DNA of 64,000 nt from Fervidobacterium changbaicum (GTDB taxonomy: Bacteria > Thermotogota > Thermotogae > Thermotogales > Fervidobacteriaceae): assembly GCF_004117075.1 (NCBI RefSeq), contig NZ_CP026721.1, positions 2,202,350 through 2,266,349 of the forward strand. The letters are read 5' to 3'. This document shows, one piece after another, positions 18,180-27,155 of the stretch. The position numbers and the translations under genes are program-made. Numbering within the stretch: position 1 is the stretch's first letter; the number at the start of each line of letters is the position of its first letter. Below the pieces are notes generated by a model. It was not told the DNA's origin. It was given only the letters and a program-made list of their open reading frames with translations, and did no database searches.

Positions 18180-20171
18180 TTAAAACTGGCCATACTGTTG
18201 TGTCTCTGGGATTTCTTCTTGATTTTGTTCAAGCTGAGGTTTTGAAGGCTGTTCTACTGGCTGTTCAGTTGCCGGTTTCACAGGTTCCTTTTTTGCTTCT
18301 TGTGTTTTTTGCGGTGATTGCTCTAAAGAAGCAAGGTTACCACCGTTTTCAAGTGTTTTTAAGATCTCATAAGATCTTGTTGTCCAGTCCTGGCCCTTGT
18401 AGAGAACCTGAACAACTTTGACTTGTCCGGCTGGTTCAACTGCAAAATTCATTTTCAGGTTATCGCTTGTATAGACAACCCTATCGTTAGCTCTATCAAT
18501 TTCCCAACCAATAGGTCCGAGTATTTCCTCGTACGTTCTGAAAGTGAATACAGTGTTTTTGACAAGTTCTACAACGTTGCTGCCTAAAGTATCAACTTTG
18601 AAGATTTTTGAGATTATGTAATCTGAGACTTCGTCAATTACGTTAATACCGTCCATAAACATATCTTCAAGAACGGGTTCCCTACCAAAGTAAAGGTCGA
18701 AAACAAATTTGAAATTCCAGTTTTTTGTTCCATATTTTCCAACACCTGTCAATACAACCCTGTCTTTTTGTGCATCGTATGACCAAGACAAATTCCTAAG
18801 ATAGCTCTTAAATGCCTCCTCGTTGTTTGCAAAACTCGAGTATTTAACTATCTTTCCTGATTTAATCTTTTCTATTTTCTCAACCCCTTCGGGGCTTGTT
18901 GTCTGAGCTACGGGACCTGTCTGCTGAATTGTTCCAGCAGTGAATATCTTGCTGGTTAGCTCGTCAAACTTTTGCTCTACGTTGTTGAGCATAGCTTTTG
19001 AGAGGTAAATCCCACCTTTTGTGAAAAGGAATTCCATGTAAACTTTATCATTTGAAGCTGTTTCCGCAGTAACCAAAAGTTTAACATTGTTGGTTGCATA
19101 TTGAATATCCCATTTGTCGTTCTTAACATACTGTGTGAAGAACTCTCCAAAAGTCTTTGTTGAATTTGGAACTTTGGTAGAAAAGATGATCTGCTTATAT
19201 CTTTCAATATCCCTATTCTTGTCAATAGATGAGTACCGACTGTACAGGTATGATATTAAATATGGTATATCACCAGCTTCCACATCCTGTCCATTTAGCT
19301 GAGCATATTCCACAACGGTTTCTCCGTCTTCATTTATCCTAAACCCAATCGTTATGACTACTTCCTTGTTGTCTATGTTGTCCATTCCGTTGAATTCAAC
19401 CATTTTTCTGTTCTCATCTTTTATCGTCCATCTTGCATTGTTTACTTTGGAAAGAACTTGCTCGATCGATTCGTATGGATACTCTTTTAGGAAGCTGTTT
19501 TTTACAACTTCGATAAGATCTCTGTCAACAGACTTTTTATAAACCTTTGCAAGAAAAATCCTTTTTTCAGTACTGTTCAATAGCTTATTATTTACAAATA
19601 CCTTGTCAGGGACTATTCGAAGCTTACCATCAACCTTAGCGATGTTATAAATAATCTGTACGGTATTTCCATTTTCGTCCTTTCCTATCAAACTAATGTA
19701 TTCTCGATCGTTTTCTTGGAAATAGTCGTAACTAACATTGCGTATATAGTTCAACACGTTCTTCGGATCTGATGATTCGTAATCGGCTATGGGTTTGGTA
19801 AGAATTAGGTTGTAAAACGCCTTTGCGTATATTTCTCTATACAATTCTTCTGGATTAGGAACGTTTTCGTTATTAATACTGATACTCAATAACCCTTCTT
19901 TTGTCACTTTCGCTGTATAAACATTGTTCATCTCATCCATACCCGTTATATTTACTATCCCAAAGCCTGACGGCTGAATAGACACATTTTTAAATGCATT
20001 TTCAAAGGCTTCTTTGATTGTTAGCACCTTGAAATCATTGAACGGCTTGTCTACAATCTGTTTCAGTGAATCGTAGTAAACCACTGAGAGCAACATAACA
20101 GTAACTATACCGATTACAATTACTGAGAAGAAAGTGTATCGCTTGCCTTTCTTCAGATTGTACCTTTTCAT
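18180..20171 (-). CDS. Membrane-anchored extracytoplasmic protein with about six degenerate tandem repeats
   Basis: A 663-aa protein. The lysine-rich N-terminus and one helix (FFSVIVIGIVTVMLLSVVYY) indicate a signal anchor; the rest is outside the membrane. I see about six diverged units of 70-100 residues between about 45 and 610. The pattern is an aromatic/helix start, W-x-I or Y-x, then RxV...G, a beta-rich stretch, G-x-x-V, an N-G turn, and a terminal helix often ending I(F/Y). The last 50 residues are rich in Pro, Gln and Glu (PVKPATEQPVEQP), like a wall-spanning or disordered tail. ATG 20171 follows AAGGAGG. No known family recognised; probably lineage-specific. Confidence 0.8.
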   Translation of the reverse strand: MKRYNLKKGKRYTFFSVIVIGIVTVMLLSVVYYDSLKQIVDKPFNDFKVLTIKEAFENAFKNVSIQPSGFGIVNITGMDEMNNVYTAKVTKEGLLSISINNENVPNPEELYREIYAKAFYNLILTKPIADYESSDPKNVLNYIRNVSYDYFQENDREYISLIGKDENGNTVQIIYNIAKVDGKLRIVPDKVFVNNKLLNSTEKRIFLAKVYKKSVDRDLIEVVKNSFLKEYPYESIEQVLSKVNNARWTIKDENRKMVEFNGMDNIDNKEVVITIGFRINEDGETVVEYAQLNGQDVEAGDIPYLISYLYSRYSSIDKNRDIERYKQIIFSTKVPNSTKTFGEFFTQYVKNDKWDIQYATNNVKLLVTAETASNDKVYMEFLFTKGGIYLSKAMLNNVEQKFDELTSKIFTAGTIQQTGPVAQTTSPEGVEKIEKIKSGKIVKYSSFANNEEAFKSYLRNLSWSYDAQKDRVVLTGVGKYGTKNWNFKFVFDLYFGREPVLEDMFMDGINVIDEVSDYIISKIFKVDTLGSNVVELVKNTVFTFRTYEEILGPIGWEIDRANDRVVYTSDNLKMNFAVEPAGQVKVVQVLYKGQDWTTRSYEILKTLENGGNLASLEQSPQKTQEAKKEPVKPATEQPVEQPSKPQLEQNQEEIPETQQYGQF

Positions 20172-20216
20172 GTACCATACCTCCTTGAGCGTATATCAAT
20201 CATTGACTCTGATATA

Positions 20217-20222
20217 ATTATA
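20217..20222 (-). promoter_or_regulatory. Candidate -10 box for the repeat-protein gene
   Basis: TATAAT on the minus strand, 46 nt before the start codon. The -35 candidate TTAAAG, 16 nt upstream, is weak. Confidence 0.45.
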
Positions 20223-20289
20223 CACCGTTTTCAAAAATCTTTAACTAACGCTTTCTGAATATTTCTTTGGTTTTGTGTTCGACACCCTC

Positions 20290-20318
20290 TTGAAAAAACG
20301 GAAGTTATATGTTAAAAT
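20290..20318 (+). promoter_or_regulatory. Promoter of the tRNA-Ala gene
   Basis: TTGAAA and TAAAAT with a 17-bp spacer. Transcription would start about 20325, some 40 nt before the tRNA. Confidence 0.65.
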
Positions 20319-20366
20319 TTCGAAGGTATCAAAAACGTGTGCTGTTGTGAACAAACGGTAATATGT

Positions 20367-20442
20367 GGGGCCGTAGCTCAGCTGGGAGAGCGCTACCTTC
20401 GCACGGTAGAGGCCGTGGGTTCAAATCCCATCGGCTCCACCA
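20367..20442 (+). tRNA. tRNA-Ala (anticodon CGC)
   Basis: 76 nt with encoded CCA. The acceptor stem GGGGCCG pairs with CGGCTCC. The D arm is GCTCAGCTGGGAGAGC. The anticodon stem CTACC/GGTAG carries loop TTCGCAC, with CGC at 20400-20402. The T arm contains GGGTTCAAATCCC. All arms pair. A terminator follows at 20452. Confidence 0.97.
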
Positions 20443-20451
20443 ATTAGATCA

Positions 20452-20478
20452 AAAGCCCTGGTTAACCCAGGGCTTTTT
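20452..20478. terminator. Terminator after tRNA-Ala, probably bidirectional
   Basis: Stem GCCCTGG/CCAGGGC flanked by A and T runs on both sides. It serves the tRNA on the plus strand (CTTTTT follows) and can also end the leftward lysine operon. Confidence 0.8.
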
Positions 20479-20498
20479 CCTTTTTCTTTTGCATATTT

Positions 20499-21293
20499 TT
20501 ATTTTTTACTACCGAATCTTCTGACCCATTCTTGAGCAATGAATGCCGCGACGTCTTCTGCAAATGTACCAGGACCAAACCCAGCATCGAATCCAAGCTC
20601 TTTTGCAAGCTCGTGGGTAATCCTCGGACCACCTACTATGGCTATGACTTTGTCTCTAATTCCTTCTGCTTCAAGTAGTTCTATCAGATGTGTTAAATTT
20701 TTTATGTGTACATTTTTTTGTGTTACTGTTTGTGAAACAAGCAAAGCATCAGCTTTTACTTCAATAGCTTTGGCTACGAATTCTTCATTTGGGACTTGGC
20801 TGCCCATGTTGTATACCTCAAACATTCTGTACCTTTCAAGACCGTAGTGACCTGCGAATCCTTTCATGTTCAATATTGCATCAAGTCCAACCGTGTGCGC
20901 ATCTGTACCCGTTGTTGCACCAACAACGACAAGTTTTCTGCCAATGTTTTTTTCTATGAAATCATCTATCTCTTCCATACTCATCTTGTGCACTTGGACT
21001 TTGGGAACTTTGATGGCTGTGTAATCTACAGTGTGTACACAATCACCGTAACCTATGAAGAACGTGAAACCGGGTGTGAGTTCGTGGTGGTAGACCACCA
21101 TGGGGTTATCCAATCCCATTTTTTTCATGAGTTGCTTCGCTGCTTCCACAGCTTCGTCTCCATCAGGAACCGGGAGTGTGAAACTTACCTGCACTTTGCC
21201 GTCGTTCATCGTATCTCCGTAAGGTTTTATGGCCTTTAAATTCAGTGTTTTATCAAAGTCCTTCTTTTCAAGTGAATAGAGACCTCCACCCAT
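20499..21293 (-). CDS. kamE: Lysine 5,6-aminomutase, beta subunit
   Basis: 264 aa. The cobalamin-binding DxHxxG motif is present as GTDAHTVGLDAIL, followed by a Rossmann-type B12 domain (ALLVSQTVTQ, AIVGGPRIT). The N-terminal part with DGKVQVSFTLP is the PLP-contacting dimerisation region. With KamD it moves the terminal amino group of beta-lysine to carbon 5, giving 3,5-diaminohexanoate. ATG 21293 follows GAGGTG. It is the last gene of the lysine operon, 25 bp after kamD, and ends at the tRNA-Ala terminator. Confidence 0.93.
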   Translation of the reverse strand: MGGGLYSLEKKDFDKTLNLKAIKPYGDTMNDGKVQVSFTLPVPDGDEAVEAAKQLMKKMGLDNPMVVYHHELTPGFTFFIGYGDCVHTVDYTAIKVPKVQVHKMSMEEIDDFIEKNIGRKLVVVGATTGTDAHTVGLDAILNMKGFAGHYGLERYRMFEVYNMGSQVPNEEFVAKAIEVKADALLVSQTVTQKNVHIKNLTHLIELLEAEGIRDKVIAIVGGPRITHELAKELGFDAGFGPGTFAEDVAAFIAQEWVRRFGSKK

Positions 21294-21318
21294 GCATTTT
21301 CACCTCACAAAACTGTTT

Positions 21319-22887
21319 TTAATCTTTCTTGGCTTTGAGCATCTTTTCTATGAACGGGTTGTAGTAGTATTTGCCCTTTTCGAAAACACCGTCAAGTCCT
21401 TTTCCTCCGTTTATTGGACGTTTTGTGTTTGCGAAAACTCCCTTTTCGAGAGATTTAAACAAGCCATCTTCCCTCATCTTTTCAAGCAGTTCAATTGCTT
21501 GATCGAGCACCTGCTGAGCTCTTCTTTGGATTATACCACCAGGTTTGAAAATGACTTCGTCACCGATGTTTCTCATATTATTGAATATATACTTTGCCGT
21601 GTCAATAGCTACGTACCTGTCAGAGAGGAACGGAGTGTGTATCGCCTCGGTCATCATACCAAGTAGCTGGATACCTTGTTTTGTCCATATACCGACAACA
21701 TTGAACATAGCATCCTGAACAAGACCACGGAATATGTTGCCCGTCATGAATCTTGTTGGTGGCATGTATTTGAGAGGTGCTTTCGGGAAGAGCTCTCTTG
21801 ACAATTGTGCCTGAGCTAATTCGTACAAAAATCCATTTTCCAATGAAGGATCCATTTCAAATGCGTGACCGAGCCCCATCTGTTCTTCCGGTATGCCTGC
21901 TAAAAGTGCGAGTTGTTCGTTTATTAGTTGCGAAGATATAACGGTATAGCCTTGCTCGTAAGCGTCGGCTGTTGTCAAATAGTTGTCTTCACCCGTGTTA
22001 ATGATAATTCCTGCGTAACCTAAGATGATCCTTGAGAAGTACTGGTCCACCATAGTTCTTATCATGTTTATATCTCTAAACAAAATTCCGTACAGTGCAT
22101 CGTTTAACATGACATCCAGTCTTTCAAGTGCACCCAAGGCCGCAATTTCTGGCATGCACAAGCCAGAACTGTAGTTCGTTTGTCTTACGTACCTTCTCAC
22201 TTCCTTAGCAACTTCATCTAAGGCTTTTCTCATGATTCTGAAGTTTTCTTGTGTTGCATACGTTCCTCCAAAACCTTCGGTAGTTGCTCCGTAAGGAACG
22301 TAGTCGAGCAGACTCTGGGCAGTTGACCTTATAACTGCAATAATGTCTGCTCCTTGCCTTACCGCAGCTTGCGCTTGCACAACGTCTTCATATATGTTTC
22401 CAGTTGCAACTATGACGTATATGTACGGTTGTGGTGGATCGCCAAGTTCCTCAAGCATTCTTTGTCTTTCCGCCTTTTTTTCATCTATTATTCCAATAGC
22501 TTTGTCAGCTAATTCATCAACAACACCCTTAATGTCATCCACACTGTGCATTGGCAATTTGGTAAGATCAAGTTTATCACTTGCAACGGCTTCTGCAATT
22601 TCCTGAGGAGTCATACCTGTTTCGAGTACAGCATTGCCGATGTACAGTGCGGCACCATTTTCAAGAGCACCTTTTTCTTTCAAATGATCAACAACAACAT
22701 TTGGTAAAGGCACACCTTCATCGTTGATTCCGTCTATACCAAAGAACCTGCAAATCGTTCTTTCAACACTCACAGTTGAGTACTTTTGAACGAAATTTGT
22801 AACATCGAGTGCTATGTCTCTTGCCAATTGTCGAGCCTTCTCAACCTTTTTTGGGTCTATTCCGAGTTTACTTTCGAAATGCTCCAT
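21319..22887 (-). CDS. kamD: Lysine 5,6-aminomutase, alpha subunit
   Basis: 522 aa, the expected length for the TIM-barrel alpha subunit. Conserved-looking stretches are YIYVIVATGNIYEDVVQA, YATQENFRIMRKALDE and MPPTRFMTGNIF. It carries the substrate and cofactor chamber that closes over adenosylcobalamin bound to KamE. ATG 22887 follows GAGGAGG. It lies upstream of kamE and downstream of the MutS-like gene in the same leftward operon. Confidence 0.93.
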   Translation of the reverse strand: MEHFESKLGIDPKKVEKARQLARDIALDVTNFVQKYSTVSVERTICRFFGIDGINDEGVPLPNVVVDHLKEKGALENGAALYIGNAVLETGMTPQEIAEAVASDKLDLTKLPMHSVDDIKGVVDELADKAIGIIDEKKAERQRMLEELGDPPQPYIYVIVATGNIYEDVVQAQAAVRQGADIIAVIRSTAQSLLDYVPYGATTEGFGGTYATQENFRIMRKALDEVAKEVRRYVRQTNYSSGLCMPEIAALGALERLDVMLNDALYGILFRDINMIRTMVDQYFSRIILGYAGIIINTGEDNYLTTADAYEQGYTVISSQLINEQLALLAGIPEEQMGLGHAFEMDPSLENGFLYELAQAQLSRELFPKAPLKYMPPTRFMTGNIFRGLVQDAMFNVVGIWTKQGIQLLGMMTEAIHTPFLSDRYVAIDTAKYIFNNMRNIGDEVIFKPGGIIQRRAQQVLDQAIELLEKMREDGLFKSLEKGVFANTKRPINGGKGLDGVFEKGKYYYNPFIEKMLKAKKD

Positions 22888-22933
22888 CTATTCTTCCCTC
22901 CTCGCTGTCTTTTCATTTTGTTGGCATCATTAA

Positions 22934-24364
22934 TTATTTCCTACTTTCCAAAATCTTCTTAGCTTGCAAGATTATTTCTTCATTCACGCCAAGTAATTCC
23001 ATAACCTTTATCGCTTCTTTCGGAACAGAACTACCGTCATCGGGGACAAGTTCGTAATCCATCAGGTCCTGAATATCGTTGAAAGACTGAACACTTTTTA
23101 GAGCATTCTCCCTCAATCCTTTAACTCTGAAACGCATCGGACATTCTACGTCGTCGAAGTGCGTAACGATTAGCACGAACTTTTCTGTTTTTTCAAAGCA
23201 TTTGACAAGCGCATTGACGATGGCTGTTCCTTCGTACGGGTTTGTGGTTCTTGCAGGTTCGTCTATTAACACGAGTGCGTTGTTATTTAAAGCGTGTTTG
23301 TAAGCTTCGTTTATCAGCGTTATCTCCGATGCAAATGAAGAAAGACCACTCAACGGTCGCTGAAAATCTTCAGTTATCAGTGCTATAACTTCTACGAATG
23401 GGAGTTCAGCATGCTGTGATGGTACGAAGAAGCCAAGCGAGGCCATGTACTGAATAAGTGCAACAGTTCTTAAAATAACACTCTTACCTGACATGTTGGC
23501 ACCGACAATTACAGTTACGCCACGTTTGATTGTTATATCCACAGGCTGATATTTTTTGCCACGCCTTTCAAGCTCATCTTTAAGCTGGGGATTGAACATT
23601 CCCATTATGCGTATCTCGTCTACTGGATATTCTTTGGGATGCAAATTGGGCTTTGTCAGACCAATTTCCTTTGACAATTTAGCTTTTGCTAATATGATAT
23701 CAATGTATTTAATTCTGGTGATTGACTCATGCAAAATTTGAGCACGATCATGGAGCTTTTCCGATATTTTCTCGAGCACTTCGTCTTCTATGGCCTTTTC
23801 TTGCTGAGTAAGCTCGATTATGTAGCTTTCGGTATTCTCTGCGTCTACATTTTGGAGTAATTCTCGCTTCTTTTTTCTGATGTCGCGAAGCCTATCATCG
23901 TAAGCATCGTAAATGTAGAATGTTGGTAATCTTAGCTTTTCGGGGTCAAGGAGGTCTATTATTTCTGTTAAATCTGGGAGTGTAAAACGTTCATGACCAG
24001 AGATTAAATTCTCGTTCTTGTTTTTGATTTCTTGCGCAACAAGGACGAAATTTTTCAATTCAAAGAGCTCTATCTCATCGAGAGTTTCACCATTTGATAT
24101 TCTTTCAATCGTTTTCGAAACATCGACAATGCATTCTAAATCGTGTTCAAGCTCTTCTACAACTTTAGGATAGTTGGTCAAGAGATGGAGGAAAAACTCA
24201 GTATCGTTAAGATGTTCTAATATATGTTCATAATTTAAAGGTTGAAGGTATTTAAAATATCTTTTCCCCATAGGAGTTTTGGGCTCGATTTTGTTTTTGA
24301 TGTATTCAAATCCCGTCAGCCTTTCAAATTCTTCCCTCTTTGGAAGAGTTGTTGTTAGTGTCAT
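22934..24364 (-). CDS. MutS-like ATPase of the lysine operon (KamB-like)
   Basis: About 476 aa. The C-terminal half is a MutS-type ABC ATPase: Walker A GANMSGKS, then LSGLSSFASE, Walker B ALVLIDEPARTTNP and VLIVTHFDD. The N-terminal half is helical and corresponds to MutS core and clamp-like helices; no mismatch-recognition domain is visible. Lysine-fermentation operons of Clostridium and Fusobacterium contain such a gene beside the aminomutase, where a role in reactivating the B12 enzyme is proposed; general mismatch repair is unlikely. ATG 24364 lies 8 nt after GGGTGG; the GTG at 24376 overlaps that site. Confidence 0.82.
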   Translation of the reverse strand: MTLTTTLPKREEFERLTGFEYIKNKIEPKTPMGKRYFKYLQPLNYEHILEHLNDTEFFLHLLTNYPKVVEELEHDLECIVDVSKTIERISNGETLDEIELFELKNFVLVAQEIKNKNENLISGHERFTLPDLTEIIDLLDPEKLRLPTFYIYDAYDDRLRDIRKKKRELLQNVDAENTESYIIELTQQEKAIEDEVLEKISEKLHDRAQILHESITRIKYIDIILAKAKLSKEIGLTKPNLHPKEYPVDEIRIMGMFNPQLKDELERRGKKYQPVDITIKRGVTVIVGANMSGKSVILRTVALIQYMASLGFFVPSQHAELPFVEVIALITEDFQRPLSGLSSFASEITLINEAYKHALNNNALVLIDEPARTTNPYEGTAIVNALVKCFEKTEKFVLIVTHFDDVECPMRFRVKGLRENALKSVQSFNDIQDLMDYELVPDDGSSVPKEAIKVMELLGVNEEIILQAKKILESRK

Positions 24365-24381
24365 TGGATTGTCCACCCACT

Positions 24382-25452
24382 TTAGTTAATCGATTCTGTT
24401 TCAAGCCTAACATCAATCACGGGAACGTCAACGTGTTTCTTTAGCTCTTGGATGATTTCAAGTGAGTTCAGTACATAACCGGTCGGTGAGAACGGGTTGA
24501 CCGTTATTCCTATTATCGTTGCGCTCTTCAGTACACTTATTTTTGGTTTGTACTTTACGTAGTTTTCGTACGAGACAAAGACCTTGGTGAAGTCCCTAAC
24601 TATTATTTCTTCGATGCCCTTGCTGTTTATAAATCTCAAAATACTGTCAGTCAGTGCACCTGGAATGTATATCTTTTGTATCTTTTCGTTTATAGCATTT
24701 CCTTCGCGCAGGCCCTCTATTTGTGTCGTATCGTACTGTTTACTCAAGTGAAGTGCCGATTCAACACCCAAATCTTTCCAGCTTCCATTTTGAAAAACGT
24801 GGACAGTAGATGCTTTGCTTAAAGCATCTTTATCATTCTCATTTGCTTCACTCAGCTGGCAGAGTGAATAGATGTACCTCGTATGCTTTATTATCTCCCT
24901 CTTATCAAGTGAATAAGCTGCACCTGTTGCAAGTACTATTCCATCCGCGATAAACGGTGTTGCCTGACTGAAGCGAGACAGTGCTCCGTCGATGATGACC
25001 AGTTCTGACAATTTCTTTAGCATTCCTACGGTTTCTTCCATCCAAGCAGCCGTAGGAGGACCAGAAAGTACAACTTTTCCAGGTTCAAGTGCCCTTGCAA
25101 TGACAATCCTGCCAGTTGGTGTTTGCTGCTGAGAAACGTGAAGGATTTCCGAAAGCACCGTTTTCTTCTTGAAAAACAGTTCAGTTGTTGTGTATATGAA
25201 ACTATAATCAACATGTACGGATGGCTTAAATGTACCAAAGACCAGATCTTTCTCCTCGCCATCCGTACCGATTGATGTAAGTGCGAGCGTTTTTTGAGAT
25301 TTTACGTTTTTCACGATAAAGTTCAAGGTCTCTGTTTTACCAGTGTTTTTCTCAAGTCCAATGATTGCAATAACATTTTTCTCGAGAATTTCAGAAACAA
25401 GCCTATCGAAGTCTTTTTCCAAACTTCTCAATTCTCCCGATGTCTTTTCCAT
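24382..25452 (-). CDS. P-loop protein of the lysine operon (KamC-like)
   Basis: 356 aa. The N-terminus contains a P-loop, GLEKNTGKTET, after a hydrophobic strand. Later segments LVIIDGALSRF and ADGIVLATGAA look like a Walker B-type strand and a further nucleotide-fold strand. It sits where Clostridium and Fusobacterium operons carry the second (MutL-annotated) companion of the aminomutase, between the MaoC gene and the MutS-like gene. I infer it acts with that protein, perhaps in aminomutase maintenance. The ribosome-binding site before ATG 25452 is weak, so it may be translationally coupled to the gene above, whose stop is 7 bp away. Confidence 0.7.
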   Translation of the reverse strand: MEKTSGELRSLEKDFDRLVSEILEKNVIAIIGLEKNTGKTETLNFIVKNVKSQKTLALTSIGTDGEEKDLVFGTFKPSVHVDYSFIYTTTELFFKKKTVLSEILHVSQQQTPTGRIVIARALEPGKVVLSGPPTAAWMEETVGMLKKLSELVIIDGALSRFSQATPFIADGIVLATGAAYSLDKREIIKHTRYIYSLCQLSEANENDKDALSKASTVHVFQNGSWKDLGVESALHLSKQYDTTQIEGLREGNAINEKIQKIYIPGALTDSILRFINSKGIEEIIVRDFTKVFVSYENYVKYKPKISVLKSATIIGITVNPFSPTGYVLNSLEIIQELKKHVDVPVIDVRLETESIN

Positions 25453-25459
25453 ACTGCTC

Positions 25460-25861
25460 TCAAATCTTTACCAGTGCCTCACCTTCTATGGCGTTCTCCC
25501 CGTTTTGCTTTACAACATATGTTTCCAAGAGCACTCTTCGTTTTTCCTTATCTATCTCCTTTACCACTAACCTTACGGTAACTTCCTCGCCTATATACAC
25601 AGGTCTTTTGAATTTTGCATTTTGCATCAGATAAATTGTCCCTGAGCCTGGGAATTCCATGCCAAGAACCGAGGAAACAATACCAAGCGATAAGATCCCG
25701 TGTGCTATTCTTCCACCAAATATAGTATTCTTTGCGTATTCTTCATCGAGATGAACAGGGTTCTTATCCCCAGTGGCTTCTGCAAAGAGCTTGACCATTT
25801 CGTCCGTCACAATCCTCTTTACCTCGTAAACTTGACCAACGTAAATGTCATCAATGTTCAT
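25460..25861 (-). CDS. MaoC-family hot-dog enoyl-CoA hydratase
   Basis: 133 aa. The hydratase-2 motif is visible as FAEATGDKNPVHLDEEYA, then FGGRIAHGIL, with the catalytic Asp and His. It would hydrate short enoyl-CoA (R-specific). In this operon the ammonia-lyase step yields crotonyl-CoA, so crotonyl-CoA to 3-hydroxybutyryl-CoA is the likely reaction (inference). ATG 25861 follows GGAGGAAAAGGTG; the longer frame to 25930 lies inside kamA. The start overlaps the kamA stop by 11 nt. A hydratase is not part of the textbook lysine cluster. Confidence 0.85.
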   Translation of the reverse strand: MNIDDIYVGQVYEVKRIVTDEMVKLFAEATGDKNPVHLDEEYAKNTIFGGRIAHGILSLGIVSSVLGMEFPGSGTIYLMQNAKFKRPVYIGEEVTVRLVVKEIDKEKRRVLLETYVVKQNGENAIEGEALVKI

Positions 25862-27134
25862 CACCTTTTCCTCCTTTTTTCTCCTTCCATTCCATAATCC
25901 TCTCATGTCTTTCAAGGTGTGCGGGTTCAATGCTTATCTTCTTGTCAGTGAACAAGCTTGCAACACCTGAGAATTTGTATTTTGCTCTGTATTCGGAATC
26001 GTCAACATCAGATGTGGTATCTTCTGGTTCGTGGTAAGCAACAATAACACCTTCGTAGTTTCTGAGTATTACAGTGTGGTCTGACATTGATATCACATAA
26101 TTGGGCATAACCCTTATCTTTCCGCCACCTGCTGGTGCGTCAACAACAAACGATGGTACGCAGAAACCAGATGTGTGCCCAATAAGGGCTTCCATTATCT
26201 CGAGACCTTTCTTAATTGAAGTTCTGAAATGAGTTAATCCCATAGAAAGATCACATTGGTAGATATAGTATGGTCTTACCCTGATCTTCACAAGTTGATG
26301 TACAAGTTCCATCATTATGTAAGGACTATCATTAATGCCCCTAAGCAACACCGTTTGATTACCCAATGGTATACCTGCATCTGCAAGCATTTCACATGCT
26401 CTTGAGGATTCTGGTGTTACTTCTTTTGGATGATTGAAGTGGGTGTTCAACCATATTGGATGGTATTTCTTAAGCATGTTTGTAAGTTCTGGTGTAACAA
26501 TTTGTGGCAAGACAACAGGTGCTCTTGTTCCTATTCTTATAACTTCTACATGCTTGATTTTTCTAAGTTCTTTTAGAATATACTCGAGCATGTCAACACC
26601 AACAAGTAGGGCATCTCCACCAGATAGCAGAACATCCCTTACCTGAGGTGTTTCCCTTATGTACTCAATCATCGCATCAATCTCTTGTTTTGTCCTTGCT
26701 CTGTCATGTTGGCCTGCAAATCTTCTGCGCGTACAGTGTCGGCAGTACATTGAACACATATCTGTGATCAACATTAAGACTCTATCAGGATATCTGTGTG
26801 TAAGACCTGGTACAGGTGAATCTTCATCCTCATGGAGTGGGTCTGTCATATCCCATGGAGATACGAAAAGTTCTTTAGCAGTTGGAACCGCCTGACGTCT
26901 GATGGGGCATTTTGGATTATCAGGATCCATGAGGCTGGCATAGTAAGGAGTAATCGCCATTCTAAGTGTTTTAAGAGCATTCCTTACGCCTTCTTCTTCC
27001 TCAGGTGTAAGATTTATAACCTGCTTTAGCGTATCAACATCCATAATTCTGTTTCTCAATTGCCATTTCCAGTCGTTCCATTCTTCTTCTGTAACGTTTT
27101 TCCAAAGTGGAATTTCCTTAAAGTGTCTCGCCAT
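25851..27134 (-). CDS. kamA: Lysine 2,3-aminomutase (radical SAM)
   Basis: 427 aa. The radical-SAM cysteine motif is CSMYCRHC (CxxxCxxC). SAM-binding residues follow in LLSGGDALL. The PLP lysine is in GGGKIRVMPNYV near the C-terminus. It converts L-lysine to L-beta-lysine, the first step of the pathway. ATG 27134 follows GGAGGTATTTCGAGA. It is 22 bp from kdd, in the same operon. No missing residue was noticed. Confidence 0.95.
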   Translation of the reverse strand: MARHFKEIPLWKNVTEEEWNDWKWQLRNRIMDVDTLKQVINLTPEEEEGVRNALKTLRMAITPYYASLMDPDNPKCPIRRQAVPTAKELFVSPWDMTDPLHEDEDSPVPGLTHRYPDRVLMLITDMCSMYCRHCTRRRFAGQHDRARTKQEIDAMIEYIRETPQVRDVLLSGGDALLVGVDMLEYILKELRKIKHVEVIRIGTRAPVVLPQIVTPELTNMLKKYHPIWLNTHFNHPKEVTPESSRACEMLADAGIPLGNQTVLLRGINDSPYIMMELVHQLVKIRVRPYYIYQCDLSMGLTHFRTSIKKGLEIMEALIGHTSGFCVPSFVVDAPAGGGKIRVMPNYVISMSDHTVILRNYEGVIVAYHEPEDTTSDVDDSEYRAKYKFSGVASLFTDKKISIEPAHLERHERIMEWKEKKGGKGDEH

Positions 27135-27155
27135 TCTCGAAATACCTCCTTTAGT

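Noticed and set aside
10791..20442. tRNA-Ala fragment at 10791 and the intact tRNA-Ala at 20367 as attL/attR of one island
   Set aside because: They are in opposite orientation and differ in the T stem, so they are not a direct-repeat attachment pair unless a later inversion occurred.
22934..24364. Canonical DNA mismatch repair MutS
   Set aside because: Too short, lacks the mismatch-recognition N-terminus and is embedded in the lysine operon; MutS-like companion of the aminomutase fits better.
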